In this document: one piece after another, positions 34,241-43,764 of the stretch
Position numbering within the stretch: the first letter of the stretch is position 1
Layout of the letters: every line of letters begins with the position of its first letter
From: CAYJBH01 sp964369965
Lineage (GTDB): Bacteria; Bacillota; Clostridia; Oscillospirales; Ruminococcaceae
Direction: 5' to 3'
DNA length: 64,000 nt
Assembly (NCBI GenBank): GCA_964369965.1
Contig: CAYJGF010000010.1
Location: forward strand, 1-64,000
Notes under the pieces: model-generated
What the model was told of the DNA's origin: nothing
Databases searched by the model: none
The model's input: the letters and a program-made list of their open reading frames with translations, nothing else
Translations under genes and position numbers: made by a program

Positions 34241-36268
34241 TTACTCGCCTTTTATCTTAAATTTTGAAACTAAGGTTTGCATATTATTCGCCTGAGAGGA
34301 AAGCTCTTCACTACTTGCCGCGGTTTCCTCGCTTGCCGATGAATTAGCATGTACAACACCTGAAATTTTATCGACATTAGTAGCGATTTCATGAACGAGG
34401 TCAAGTTCGCTTTCAACGGTGCTTGAAATCTCCGTGACATCAGAGACGATTTTACGCATCATACCCTTAATGTTGTCCATAAATCCAATAGTTTCTTCTG
34501 CGTTGACACTAACCTCGGAAATTGACGAGACAGTCTCCCCAATTAAGGCGGATGTTGTCTTTGCGGCATCTGCTGACTTTGAAGCAAGATTTCTAACCTC
34601 ATCGGCAACCACCGCAAAGCCCTTGCCGGCAGCGCCTGCGCGAGCGGCTTCCACCGCCGCGTTGAGAGCCAAAATATTGGTTTGGAATGCGATGTCTTCA
34701 ATCGTTTTAACAATTTTACTTACTTCAAATGATTTTGTATTAACTTCCCGTATTTCATCAATTAAAGTATTTAATTTAAATAAGGTGTTCTCCAGTTCTT
34801 GCTCTGTGTTGCTAATTTCCTGAGTAATTTCGACAACACTGTTGTTTGTGGCTTCAAATTGAGTTTGCATGGTGGTTGCGGAGTTGTTTAAATTTTCAAT
34901 AGCAATTGTTTGGTTCATAGAGCCTTCGGCAAGCATTTGCGCACTTGTTGCAATCTGCTCCGAGCCGGACTTTACCTGTGTCGAGGCAATATTAATATTG
35001 ACCATAACCGAGGAGAGCTCGCAAACCAAACTTTCAAGTGCCTTGGACAAAACATCTTTATCACCTCTTAACTTCACATCGATGTCAAGATTACCTGCGG
35101 CGATTTCTGACATTTTCTCAACACCACTTTGAATACCGTGGCTTGTTTCCTCGAAAGACTTTACAAGCTGTGCAATTTCCTCCTCTTGAATGTGAGCTGT
35201 GCCCAGAAAATCAGTTTTAACACCGGACGTGTCACCCACAGCAAGTTGTCTCGCCCACTGTGTAATTGCATCGATTGGTTTTACGATACTGCCGGCCATT
35301 TTTGAGGCGGTGAATATATTGACTCCGATAGTTGCAATTATGGCAACTATTATCAATGCGATTAGTATAAAGATAACTTGATATAATTCAAAAACCGGGG
35401 CAACAGTTGCAATTGAAAGGTTTGCGGTGCCGACGGGGCGATATGTGACGACGGACAATGTGCCGTCAACAGTTGTAATGGTGGTGCCCTCTTTACCGGA
35501 AGTCATCGCAACAATTACATCTTTAAATCCATCACTCATAGATGCGATATATTCAGCGGACACACTGTCGTCCGGTTCAGCCGACAGCCAGTTTTGCATA
35601 AGCACAATGTCATCGTTGGGGTGGCTGGACAATGTGCCGTCGGAGTTCAACATAAATGTATAACTGTTGTCGGTAATGCTTTGACTGTTGACCACTTCGG
35701 ATAGGTATTCAAGTCGGACAAACCCAACCAATACGCCGTTTTTCATGCCCGATTCATCATATGTCGGGGCGCCGATCCCCATGATTCTCCTCCCTGTACT
35801 GTTAGAGAAAGTGGGGTCTGCAACATGGGTGATTTCGCTATTCCACGGAACGGTAAAATATGATTTGTCAGCAATAGAAACATGGCGACTGTCAGCACCT
35901 TCTGTGTGTGCAACATTGACCGCAGTTTCATCGGTTACAAGAAAGTGCGACCAGACACCTCCCTCAAGCGACATAAAATCGTTCATATGAGGTTCCATCC
36001 TGCTGTAATCGAGAGAATAGACCTCCGGGTTTTTAGCGCTTAATTCAACAGCAAGTGAATATTTATCAATCCGTTCAACTAAGTTTTCAACTATAATATC
36101 ATTTCTGTCGTCAAGTTCTTTTTGCTTTTCGCCTGCAATAATTGTATATGTAAGATACATGATTATTAACATTGCAATGGCAATTGGAATTGCAAAAGAC
36201 AATATTGTTTTTTGGGTAATAATTTTCTTGAGTGCGCGTGTGTTGTTATTGCTTGTTTTGATTTTCAT
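34241..36268 (-). CDS. Methyl-accepting chemotaxis protein (Cache sensor)
   Basis: 675 residues. TM1 at about 19-42, an extracellular dCache-like domain (about 45-290; the segment IADKSYFTVPWNSEITHVADP is typical), TM2 at about 298-325, HAMP, and the signalling domain with the conserved hairpin tip EDIAFQTNILALNAAVEAAR followed by GKGFAVVADEVRNLA. No C-terminal NWETF-type CheR pentapeptide. SD AGGGGA before ATG. It reports a small ligand to CheA/CheW, which are not in this window. Confidence 0.95.
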   Translation of the reverse strand: MKIKTSNNNTRALKKIITQKTILSFAIPIAIAMLIIMYLTYTIIAGEKQKELDDRNDIIVENLVERIDKYSLAVELSAKNPEVYSLDYSRMEPHMNDFMSLEGGVWSHFLVTDETAVNVAHTEGADSRHVSIADKSYFTVPWNSEITHVADPTFSNSTGRRIMGIGAPTYDESGMKNGVLVGFVRLEYLSEVVNSQSITDNSYTFMLNSDGTLSSHPNDDIVLMQNWLSAEPDDSVSAEYIASMSDGFKDVIVAMTSGKEGTTITTVDGTLSVVTYRPVGTANLSIATVAPVFELYQVIFILIALIIVAIIATIGVNIFTASKMAGSIVKPIDAITQWARQLAVGDTSGVKTDFLGTAHIQEEEIAQLVKSFEETSHGIQSGVEKMSEIAAGNLDIDVKLRGDKDVLSKALESLVCELSSVMVNINIASTQVKSGSEQIATSAQMLAEGSMNQTIAIENLNNSATTMQTQFEATNNSVVEITQEISNTEQELENTLFKLNTLIDEIREVNTKSFEVSKIVKTIEDIAFQTNILALNAAVEAARAGAAGKGFAVVADEVRNLASKSADAAKTTSALIGETVSSISEVSVNAEETIGFMDNIKGMMRKIVSDVTEISSTVESELDLVHEIATNVDKISGVVHANSSASEETAASSEELSSQANNMQTLVSKFKIKGE

Positions 36269-36440
36269 AATCCCCTATACCATTTATTATGTTGCATTAA
36301 AACAATACGGCATTAGAACGTATTATCGGTTTTTGAATTATCAATGTAATTCTCGAGCCATGATATTATAACATTTTAATAACGCAAAGTCCATAGATAT
36401 ATCAAATTTTTATGTTCTCATTAAATTTATTCAATGAGTG

Positions 36441-36486
36441 TTGACAAACTTGTAAAGTTGCGCTAAGCTGAATAACAGTGTTATTC
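36441..36486 (+). promoter_or_regulatory. Promoter with palindromic operator upstream of the TetR relic
   Basis: TTGACA (36441-36446), 17 bases, weak TAAGCT, immediately followed by the perfect palindrome GAATAACAgTGTTATTC (36470-36486). Position and form fit a TetR-type autoregulatory operator. Confidence 0.55.
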
Positions 36487-36497
36487 GAGGTGATTTT

Positions 36498-36761
36498 ATG
36501 TTAGCTCCGAGGAGAATTTCATCGACAGGATAATAAAAATAGAGGTGGCCGACACCTTGGACTATATCAACAATTTGAGCGAGGAGCAAAAAGAGGGAAT
36601 TAAGGTGTCTGATGAGGCTTTATATATCCTCGCCCGCCGCCCATTGCCGCTCACTTTTTGAGATATCTTATCTTGATATATCGCTGGATGAGGCGAAAAA
36701 GCAGGTGGCAAATATAATGGAATTTTTTATGTGTGGATGGAGTAAAATTTTTGGGTTTTAA
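36498..36761 (+). pseudogene. TetR-family regulator remnant (C-terminal half, frameshifted)
   Basis: From 36506 one frame reads SEENFIDRIIKIEVADTLDY and continues to about ILAR; after one extra base in the C-rich run near 36637 the next frame reads HCRSLFEISYLDISLDEAK and ends MEFFMCGWSKIFGF. This has the form of a TetR ligand-binding domain. The N-terminal helix-turn-helix is absent: ATG 36498 is followed almost at once by the C-terminal half. It cannot bind DNA. It precedes the broken ECF genes it probably once controlled. Confidence 0.7.
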
Positions 36762-36783
36762 TGTCAAAAATTTTTCAATGCAG

Positions 36784-36799
36784 GTTAGTCAACGCTAAC
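36784..36799 (+). promoter_or_regulatory. Inverted repeat GTTAG-N6-CTAAC ahead of the ECF remnant
   Basis: GTTAG (36784-36788), 6 bases, CTAAC (36795-36799), 26 bases before the S-component ATG. The same 16-bp plan occurs at 38883-38898. Arms resemble DtxR/IdeR half-sites but the spacing differs. Confidence 0.5.
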
Positions 36800-36824
36800 A
36801 ATTAATTGTAGAAAGGAAATTATT

Positions 36825-37410
36825 ATGAAGAAGTTAGAGGTAAAAGATTTTGTGTCAATCGGTATTTTCAGCGCACTGTTTGTCGTTTTCGTGGTGATAG
36901 TGTCCATATTGCAGGTTGTGCCCATATTATCGCTCGGGTATGCCGGCAATGGTGGCACTTTTCACGGGACCTGTGTACCTATTGTTCGTCGCAAGAACCG
37001 GCAAACCGCTTGCCGTATCTATCATGGGCTTGATAGTATCACTGATAATCGGGCTTTTATTTTTCGGTAGCATCTACATATTTTTTTTCAACTTCGCATT
37101 TTTTGTCGTTGCCGATATCATTGCCTCGTTTGGAAAATACAAGAGTTATACCACAAATTTAATCAGCTATATTGTGCTGTCACTCTGGGTTTTCGGTGAG
37201 AGCGGCGCATACTGGGTGGCACAGGACTGGATGCTGGAAAAAACGGTGCAGTCCGGCTATACTCCCGAGTCTGCAAACGCTGTTTTTGCCATGGCAACCA
37301 CCACAAGTTTGATTATAACAATTATTATTACCGTTGTGTTCGCCATTATCAGCGGACTTGTTGCAAAGGTTATGTTCAAAAAGCACTTCAAACGTGCCGG
37401 TATTGTTTAA
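36825..37410 (+). pseudogene. ECF transporter S component (MptD-like), frameshifted
   Basis: ATG 36825 (SD AAAGGA) opens KKLEVKDFVSIGIFSALFVV and runs to LQVVPILSLG; from about 36930-36946 the family sequence continues in the +1 frame as GMPAMVALFTGPVYLLFVAR to the end at 37410. The combined 195-residue product would have the five to six helices and length of an MptD-type S component. A single-base indel accounts for it; a sequencing error is possible. Vitamin or small metabolite ligand unknown. Confidence 0.75.
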
Positions 37411-38030
37411 TGCAAAAGGCGCTTTTTAAATTGGACCCACGCACAAAATTATTGCTTATAATAATGATAAACGCCCTTTATTATATGGGTGGTGATTATA
37501 TCTATGTGTCGATAGCAAGTCTGTTTGCAATATTTCTTATCTTTTGCTCGGGGCATGTTAAAATAGGGATACACGCCTGCATATTGTTCGTGTTTGTGGA
37601 GCTTTTAAGCACGGCTCTGCCACTCCTCCCGATCGAGCTTGTCTCCACCATCGGCACCGCATTTACAAGCGTTTTGGTGTTTTATCCGACCATACTTTAT
37701 GGCATATTTTTCATCGGGACGATAAATATCAGCGAGTCCATCGCCGCTTTTTCACGTTGGAAAATACCACAGGCGGTGCTTATACCTATTATCGTGGTGG
37801 TGCGGTTTATCCCAACACTTTATAGCGAGATGCAAAACATAAGGGCATCTATGACTTTGCGAGGGCGTTCCGTTGGGCAGCTCTCACGCAGGGTCGGCAC
37901 CGTTTTCCAAAACCCAAAGTCGCAGTTTTTCCATCTGAATGTAGAGGACGAGTTGACCTTCGGTCCGTCAAACCAAGCATTGCCCATCGATAAGATTAAA
38001 CGGCGTGAAAAAGACACGATAAAAGATTAA
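37410..38030 (+). pseudogene. Deletion chimera: EcfT membrane subunit fused to an ECF ATPase fragment
   Basis: ATG 37410 overlaps the S-component stop. Residues 1-150 are an EcfT-type transmembrane protein (LDPRTKLLLIIMINALYYM; ASMTLRGRS near the coupling helices). At about residue 160 the sequence switches to VGTVFQNPKSQFFHLNVEDE, which is the Q-loop region of an ECF ATPase, and stops 45 residues later. The end of EcfT and the Walker A half of the ATPase are missing, as expected of an in-frame deletion between adjacent genes. Confidence 0.75.
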
Positions 38031-38200
38031 AGATAGTCATTGCGCATAAACTCTCCAGCATAAAACATGCCGATAATATCGTTGTGGTAGATGGCGGTGA
38101 AATCGGTGAGCAGGGCACACACGACGAGCTAATAAAATCAGGTGGTCTATATAAAGAACTTTGGGGAAAGCGCACCACCGCTGCGTCGTGGAAATTATAA
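38018..38200 (+). pseudogene. 3' fragment of an ABC exporter ATPase
   Basis: Frame 38018-38200 reads IVIAHKLSSIKHADNIVVVD, then GEIGEQGTHDELIKSGGLYK and a stop: the H-loop and C terminus of an MsbA-type half-exporter. All upstream parts are gone; the piece overlaps the end of the EcfT-EcfA chimera. A second deletion must have removed the exporter body. Confidence 0.8.
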
Positions 38201-38208
38201 ATAATAAA

Positions 38209-38237
38209 AAAATGCTTGTCATTACGGCAAGCATTTT
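38209..38237 (+). terminator. Intrinsic terminator
   Basis: AAAATGCTTG (38209-38218), 9-base loop, CAAGCATTTT (38228-38237). It closes the decayed ECF/ABC locus ahead of mntP. Confidence 0.75.
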
Positions 38238-38266
38238 GGTATAATAAAAATAATTGGAGGTGTAAT

Positions 38267-38839
38267 ATGACAATGTTTGAAGTCGCCCTACTCGGTGTGG
38301 GGCTTGCGGTGGATGCGAGCTGTGTATGTACCACAAACGGGCTTGTGTACCGCCCAAATATAATCAAATCGCTTGAAATCGCTCTGCCGTTTGCGATTTT
38401 CCAAGGGATAATGCCGCTTATCGGCTATTTCGGTATAGGGCTTTTGCCGGACGAACTGTTTCAATACAACCACATAATTGCATTTTTGCTGTTGCTGTTT
38501 GTCGGTGCAAAGATGATTTTGGACGGACTGCGGACGACCCAGTTCGACGAACTATGTCCCGAGGGGAAGTCCAAGGTCAAAAACCTAACCTTTAAAATAA
38601 TGATGGTGCAGGGCGTTTCCACCAGTATAGATGCCCTCAGTGTTGGGGTGACCCTCGGCAACGAGAGCCTTGATTTTGTGCTTGTCTCGGTGCTGATAGT
38701 CGCAATAATCACCTTTGCGCTGTGCTTTGGTGCGGTGCGGCTCGGCGAGAAAATCGGCACAAGGCTGAATAACAAGGCGGAGATTATCGGTGGTATTGTA
38801 CTTGTGATAATTGGGGTGCGGTTGCTTGTGACGGGTTAA
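38267..38839 (+). CDS. mntP: Manganese efflux pump MntP
   Basis: 190 residues with six helices. The two repeats each carry a membrane Asp: GVGLAVDASCVC and GVSTSIDALSVGVTLG, the MntP (DUF204) signature. It exports Mn(II). ATG 38267 has TTGGAGGTG upstream; the frame is open further but without a ribosome site. No yybP-ykoY manganese riboswitch is present in the short leader, which is fewer than 30 bases from the terminator before it. Confidence 0.93.
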   Translation: MTMFEVALLGVGLAVDASCVCTTNGLVYRPNIIKSLEIALPFAIFQGIMPLIGYFGIGLLPDELFQYNHIIAFLLLLFVGAKMILDGLRTTQFDELCPEGKSKVKNLTFKIMMVQGVSTSIDALSVGVTLGNESLDFVLVSVLIVAIITFALCFGAVRLGEKIGTRLNNKAEIIGGIVLVIIGVRLLVTG

Positions 38840-38847
38840 TAATTGAC

Positions 38848-38898
38848 TTGACTTCAGATTTGAAAAATGGTATTATATTAATGTTAGCGACAGCTAAC
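38848..38898 (+). promoter_or_regulatory. Promoter plus GTTAGC/GCTAAC operator for the methyltransferase gene
   Basis: TTGACT (38848-38853), 17 bases, TATTAT (38871-38876); then GTTAGC-GACA-GCTAAC (38883-38898) covering the start point. The arms match the repeat at 36784-36799. Confidence 0.6.
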
Positions 38899-38920
38899 TC
38901 GATTGTATTGGGAGAAGAAA

Positions 38921-39727
38921 ATGTCCGATAAAATTTTTAGCGGTGTAGAAGATACACTATTTATCCCACTTATCGCAAGAATTGAGATATCCAAAAAATT
39001 CCCGGAATATTTTTATGATAAAAAGGCCTTAACCCTTGAAAGTAAGATATCTTTGCAATCTATATCCCACAAAAGCGGTGAGTATTCCTTCATGGCATCG
39101 AGCTCCCGTGCGGTGATGATGGACAGTGCTGTGAGTGAGTATATTGCAAAAAATAATAAATGCAATGTCGTATGCATAGGCTGTGGACTGGAGACGATGG
39201 CATGGCGGCTGGAAAAAAACTCCCAAAATGCACATTTTTATGAGGTGGACTTCCCCTCGGTGATAGAGAACAGGGAGAAAATATTGAACGTGCGTGAAAA
39301 CGAGACGCTGATAGCCGGCAATGCGAACGAGCTAAACTTTGCCGAGCTTATCGACTGCAAACTGCCCACAATTTTTGTGGTTGCCGGCGTGTTTCAATAT
39401 TTTAAAGAGCCGGAGGTTTTAGCACTTATTAAGAAACTCAAAGGTGAATTTACCAATGCGGTACTGCTTTTTGATGCCACCAACTCGGTCGGTTTGAAGT
39501 ACGCCCAAAACTATGTGAAAAAGACCGGCAACGACAATGCCATGATGTATTTTTGCATAGACAACCCCGAAGAATTTGCGAAAAAATCATCTACCCGACT
39601 TGTTTCGGTGCGCGGCTTTTTTGATAAAACAAAACCGATAAAAAGCAAATTAAAACTGTTTACAAGGATTGCAATGCATGTCGCCGACAGCAAAAAACGC
39701 ACCATGATTTTAAGCTATAAATTTTAA
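38921..39727 (+). CDS. Class I SAM methyltransferase, LCMT/TcmP-like
   Basis: 268 residues from ATG 38921 (GGGAG 7 bases upstream). Motifs VVCIGCGLETMAWRL (SAM loop), HFYEVDFPSVIENREKIL and VVAGVFQYF match the leucine carboxyl methyltransferase/TcmP O-methyltransferase group. Often found in bacterial natural-product or stress clusters; the substrate here is unknown. Carries its own promoter with an operator-like repeat. Confidence 0.82.
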   Translation: MSDKIFSGVEDTLFIPLIARIEISKKFPEYFYDKKALTLESKISLQSISHKSGEYSFMASSSRAVMMDSAVSEYIAKNNKCNVVCIGCGLETMAWRLEKNSQNAHFYEVDFPSVIENREKILNVRENETLIAGNANELNFAELIDCKLPTIFVVAGVFQYFKEPEVLALIKKLKGEFTNAVLLFDATNSVGLKYAQNYVKKTGNDNAMMYFCIDNPEEFAKKSSTRLVSVRGFFDKTKPIKSKLKLFTRIAMHVADSKKRTMILSYKF

Positions 39728-39809
39728 ATATTTCTATCGTTTAACCTGTGTCTTTGTGTAAAAAATGCACGGAGTTAGTTTATACTAATTATATTTGAAA
39801 AGGAAGAAC

Positions 39810-40673
39810 ATGAAAGCATTTGAGCAGTATTGCAAAAATTATCCACTAAACACCGAAAATATTGACGGTGGTAAATTCAGTTGTAGATATTATCAAAACC
39901 AAAATTCAACCGAGACGGTGGTTTTGCTTGTCGGCGGCATTGGGATGTCGGATTTAATATATACCCATTTTGAAAAATTTGCCGAACATTTTTCGGTGAT
40001 AACCTTTGATTATTGCATTGATTACGACACAAACGAAAAGCTCACGGCGGCGGTTGCAAAGCTGTTGACAAAACTTGATATAAAGGCATGGTTTGTCGGG
40101 CAGTCGCTCGGTGGCTTTGTGGCACAGCTCATGGCGCAAAAATATCCCGAAGTGACAAAGGGGTTGATACTATCAAACACCGGGTGTCTTTCCGCCGACA
40201 TGAGCAAGGAGGCATATGCCTCATTGATGACTATGCTAAAAAGCACAAATAAAGCGAAAAAGATGCTAAAACTACTCCCATTATCCGCACTAAAAAAACA
40301 GATAAGCGGTGCGGTTTTCAAAAAATACGCCGCTGATTTTAGCGAGTCGGAAAGGCACCTTCTGCGTGAACTGTGCGACATAATGGAGGAAAAGCTCACA
40401 AAACCATATGAGTTGCACATGCTGAACTTACTTATCGACATGGAAAATCACAACGGCATGAAAAAAGCTGATTTTTTATATCTCGACGATATGGTTTTAT
40501 TGATGCTATCAAAGGATGATGAAACATTCAGCGACGGAGTGAAACAGGCGCTAATCGACCTCATGCCAAGCCCGACAACAATAACGGATTTAAAAGGCGG
40601 TCACCTCGCACTGATGGTGAACTGTGAGCGATATGTGGAGATTATAGTAGCGTATATTGATAAAAGGTCATAA
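39810..40673 (+). CDS. Alpha/beta hydrolase
   Basis: 287 residues from ATG 39810 (AAGGA upstream). Nucleophile elbow GQSLGG with Ser, acid in LSKDDETF and His in GGHLALM, plus an oxyanion strand LLVGGIGMSD. A lid-like insertion of about 80 residues (SKEAYASLMTMLKSTNKAKK onwards) follows the elbow. An esterase or lactonase-like enzyme; no substrate can be named. 82 bases after the methyltransferase and probably co-transcribed. Confidence 0.85.
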   Translation: MKAFEQYCKNYPLNTENIDGGKFSCRYYQNQNSTETVVLLVGGIGMSDLIYTHFEKFAEHFSVITFDYCIDYDTNEKLTAAVAKLLTKLDIKAWFVGQSLGGFVAQLMAQKYPEVTKGLILSNTGCLSADMSKEAYASLMTMLKSTNKAKKMLKLLPLSALKKQISGAVFKKYAADFSESERHLLRELCDIMEEKLTKPYELHMLNLLIDMENHNGMKKADFLYLDDMVLLMLSKDDETFSDGVKQALIDLMPSPTTITDLKGGHLALMVNCERYVEIIVAYIDKRS

Positions 40674-40685
40674 AAAATTACTCGG

Positions 40686-40714
40686 TTGACTTTACAGAGC
40701 AATAAAGTTATAAT
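40686..40714 (+). promoter_or_regulatory. Promoter of the sensor-kinase operon
   Basis: TTGACT (40686-40691), 17 bases, TATAAT (40709-40714), about 50 bases before the GTG start at 40768. Confidence 0.75.
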
Positions 40715-40767
40715 ACAGCTATATATTTAATGTCGGCATAAATTAAATTTATAGCGAGGAAAAAATC

Positions 40768-42474
40768 GTGATAAAAAGGTCTGCACAAAAGAATATATTC
40801 GATGCCCTGCTCTTTGCTTTGTTAATTGCTATTGCACTGATGTTGGGTGGGATAGGACGATTTTTTTCAATCTATGGCGTGTATATAAACGACCTCGGGT
40901 TTATTCTTTCGACCTGTATTTTTATCGGTCTTTATTCATTCTGGATAATCAGTGTCTATCTTAGGATAATGCAAAGTCGTGTGCGTGACTTTTTGATGCT
41001 TATCGGCGCTGCCATAATTTTTTGGATATTAATTCGCACCATAAAATGGTCGGCGTTTGAATTTGTGATTTTTGAGGACAGATTTCTATGGTATATGTAC
41101 TATATACCGATGGTGATGCTGTCCCTCTTTTTCTTTTTCATAGCACTTTATGTCGGCGAAGATGAGGAGTATCGCCACGATAAGAGATGGGGTTTGTTAT
41201 ACATACCGGCTGTACTAATCATTCTCGCGGTTCTGACAAACGATATACATGGGCTTGCCTTTGATATAAATATTGACGTGCACGCATACGGTCAGGATTA
41301 TACACATGGCGTGGTTTATTATATTGCGCTTGCATTTATACTTCTAATGGTGCTTATATCCTCATTTATCATACTGCGAAAATTCAGCAGTTCGAGGTCG
41401 GTGAGGAAAAAAGCTCTACTGCCTGCAATAATAATTGCGATAACTATTATTTACAGTGTTTTATACATAGTCACACCGACCTATGGTTTAGGGTATTACC
41501 TTGACCTCACCATCTTTGGTTGTTCCATGGCGATAGCTCTTTTAGAGTCGTTCATAAGAACGGGGCTTATCCACTCCAACATAAGGCATAGCGAGTGTTT
41601 TTCCATGGCGAGCGTAGGTGCGCAAATATTGAACAACGAGGGGGAGGTTGTCTATATCTCGGAGAATGCCCTGCCGCTTGCAAAAAGCGATTTTAAAACA
41701 CTGCTAAAGGATAAAACAATATCCCTTGCTCCCGCAATCCTCTCACATATCGCCCCTATTCAGGGAGGGTATGTTGTGTGGAACAGCGATGTTTCGCAGA
41801 TTAAAGACATGATTGAAAATCTTAAGGCGCTGAACGACAAACTCTATAAAGAGGTGGACCTTTTAGCGCTGGAAAATGAGCAAAAAAGCGAGAGTGCAAG
41901 ACTGCAAAAAATAAACGACCTGCATGGCATTATGCTAAACGATATTTTGCCACTCAGCGAGAGGATAAAGCGTGATATAGAGGACACCACGCCGGAAAAG
42001 GATATAAAGCGCCTTTTGTTCAAAACGAGTATGAGCTCAACATATATTAAAAGAAAGGTCAACCTCATCTTAACGGAGCAGACGGAGAAGTGCATATATA
42101 TCGAGGATATGCGATACTGTTTTTTAGAGTCCTTTCAACTGTTGCGACTGTATGATAAAACCTGTGCGATAAATATAACCGACGATTGTGATATCGGTCT
42201 TGATGTTGCGATTATCTGCCTTGATATCTACCATAAAATTATCGACATCACCGATTATAGTTTTGATACTTTATATATTACACTTAGTTTTGATGAGTCA
42301 AACATAAGGTTTGCGGTGCAAATCTCGGGCGATGTCAAGTTGTGTCGCGAGGATATAGTTGCCGAAATGACCGATGGAATAAAAGGCGAATTAAGGGTTG
42401 TTGATGAGACGGACTCCTACCACATATCACTCACCATACCAAAACATGGCACCGCAAAAGGAGGGGGAGTATGA
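40768..42474 (+). CDS. Seven-TM sensor protein with degenerate histidine kinase core
   Basis: 568 residues. Seven to eight helices in residues 1-265, like the 7TM region of Firmicutes histidine kinases. A PAS-like stretch follows (MASVGAQILNNEGEVVYISENAL), then a coiled helix pair (LYKEVDLLALENEQKSESARL) in the place of the dimerisation domain. The last 140 residues have the strand order of an HATPase domain but no N box Asn, no DxG and no G2 glycines, so ATP binding is doubtful. Probably a signalling pseudokinase. GTG start with GAGGA; its stop overlaps the next kinase by 4 bases. Confidence 0.75.
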   Translation: MIKRSAQKNIFDALLFALLIAIALMLGGIGRFFSIYGVYINDLGFILSTCIFIGLYSFWIISVYLRIMQSRVRDFLMLIGAAIIFWILIRTIKWSAFEFVIFEDRFLWYMYYIPMVMLSLFFFFIALYVGEDEEYRHDKRWGLLYIPAVLIILAVLTNDIHGLAFDINIDVHAYGQDYTHGVVYYIALAFILLMVLISSFIILRKFSSSRSVRKKALLPAIIIAITIIYSVLYIVTPTYGLGYYLDLTIFGCSMAIALLESFIRTGLIHSNIRHSECFSMASVGAQILNNEGEVVYISENALPLAKSDFKTLLKDKTISLAPAILSHIAPIQGGYVVWNSDVSQIKDMIENLKALNDKLYKEVDLLALENEQKSESARLQKINDLHGIMLNDILPLSERIKRDIEDTTPEKDIKRLLFKTSMSSTYIKRKVNLILTEQTEKCIYIEDMRYCFLESFQLLRLYDKTCAINITDDCDIGLDVAIICLDIYHKIIDITDYSFDTLYITLSFDESNIRFAVQISGDVKLCREDIVAEMTDGIKGELRVVDETDSYHISLTIPKHGTAKGGGV

Positions 42475-43763
42475 CGTTTTTATCGCTTAACGATGTCGCA
42501 AAAGGTTATTTGCTTGCGCTTTGCATAATCGCTGTTGTCATCCAACTCATAACGCTGATAGCATATTTGTCAGACAGATACAAGAGTCGACGTGTGGTAA
42601 TGCTGCTTTTTTTAAATGTATTCAGCATTTTAATGTGTTTGATAATCACTCAGTTGAACAAATTCGGCAGGGAAAAATATGACATCTTAATGACCCCGGT
42701 CTATGAATTTTTTAACGGCACACCCTATTTTGTTTACGTAATAATAAATATGTCTGTTATATTTTTTGCGGTATTTTCACTGTACGCCCTTTATAAAAAG
42801 AATAAAACACAGATAAATGTTTTTTCGGTAAAACAGGCGCTGGAAACCCTGCCCTGTGCAGTTGCCTTTATGACAGATGACGAGGAGCTTTTGCTGTCCA
42901 ACCGCATTATGCATAATCTTTGCAAAGAATTAACCGGTGCTCCACTGCGAAACGCCGAGCATTTTTGGTCGCAAATAAATTCCATGCAGGGCGATAATCG
43001 GTGCGCGATAAAGGGGGCGGAACCGACGTTTATTTTAGCGGATGGCAAGGTGTGGCAGTTTTCCAAGAGTCGATGCATACATGACGGCGAGGAATATTGT
43101 GAGTATAGAGCGGATGACATAACCGAACTCTACAAACTCAGAGAAAATATCCACGGTGTCAACGAGCAGTTAAAACAGCAACAAAACAGGCTGAAAACCC
43201 TATCCGATATCATAGAGGACAATGCGAAAAATCAGGTCGCCGTCAACATGAGGATCAACTTCCACGACAATTTTGGCAACCTTTTGACGTTGACAAAAAA
43301 AACATTGAGGGAGAGTGAGGACGAACAGGAGGTTCGCACACTGATCAACTACTGGAAAAATTTGAACGGCGTTATAAAAGACCTCTCCGGCGACGACAGA
43401 CAAACCATAACGTTGCGGCAGGTGATGCTTTTTGCCGACAAGCTCGGCAGTAAGATAAATATCGTCGGCGAGATACCTGCACAGGATTATGACAGGACGA
43501 CAACTCTTTTGTGTATAAACGAGATGTTGAAAAACGCATACCGTCACGCCGGTGCACAGGAGCTATCGGTGAATATACTGTCGCAGAACAGCTCTACAAT
43601 AATTACCATACACAACAAGACAAAGGACAGGATTTCACAAATTACAGAGGGTGGAGGGCTATCGGGGTTGAGGTCGAGGATAGAGCAATCAGGCGGTGAG
43701 ATGGATATGTCCTGTGACGACGGCGTCACCATGACGATAAAATTATTAAGGGAAATAGGTTGA
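42471..43763 (+). CDS. Sensor histidine kinase, NarL/DegS-type
   Basis: 430 residues. About four TM helices, a PAS-like domain (LPCAVAFMTDDEELLLSN), and a HisKA_3-like helix with the presumed phosphorylated His in INFHDNFGNLLTL. The HATPase domain is intact: N box NEMLKNAYRHAG and G2 box GGGLSGLRSRIEQSGG. Translationally coupled to the pseudokinase before it and followed one base later by the response regulator. It likely signals as a pair or heterodimer with the upstream protein. Confidence 0.87.
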   Translation: MTFLSLNDVAKGYLLALCIIAVVIQLITLIAYLSDRYKSRRVVMLLFLNVFSILMCLIITQLNKFGREKYDILMTPVYEFFNGTPYFVYVIINMSVIFFAVFSLYALYKKNKTQINVFSVKQALETLPCAVAFMTDDEELLLSNRIMHNLCKELTGAPLRNAEHFWSQINSMQGDNRCAIKGAEPTFILADGKVWQFSKSRCIHDGEEYCEYRADDITELYKLRENIHGVNEQLKQQQNRLKTLSDIIEDNAKNQVAVNMRINFHDNFGNLLTLTKKTLRESEDEQEVRTLINYWKNLNGVIKDLSGDDRQTITLRQVMLFADKLGSKINIVGEIPAQDYDRTTTLLCINEMLKNAYRHAGAQELSVNILSQNSSTIITIHNKTKDRISQITEGGGLSGLRSRIEQSGGEMDMSCDDGVTMTIKLLREIG

Positions 43764-43764
43764 T

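Noticed and set aside
38216..38266. Upstream extension of MntP
   Set aside because: It runs through the terminator stem and lacks a ribosome site; ATG 38267 has TTGGAGGTG.
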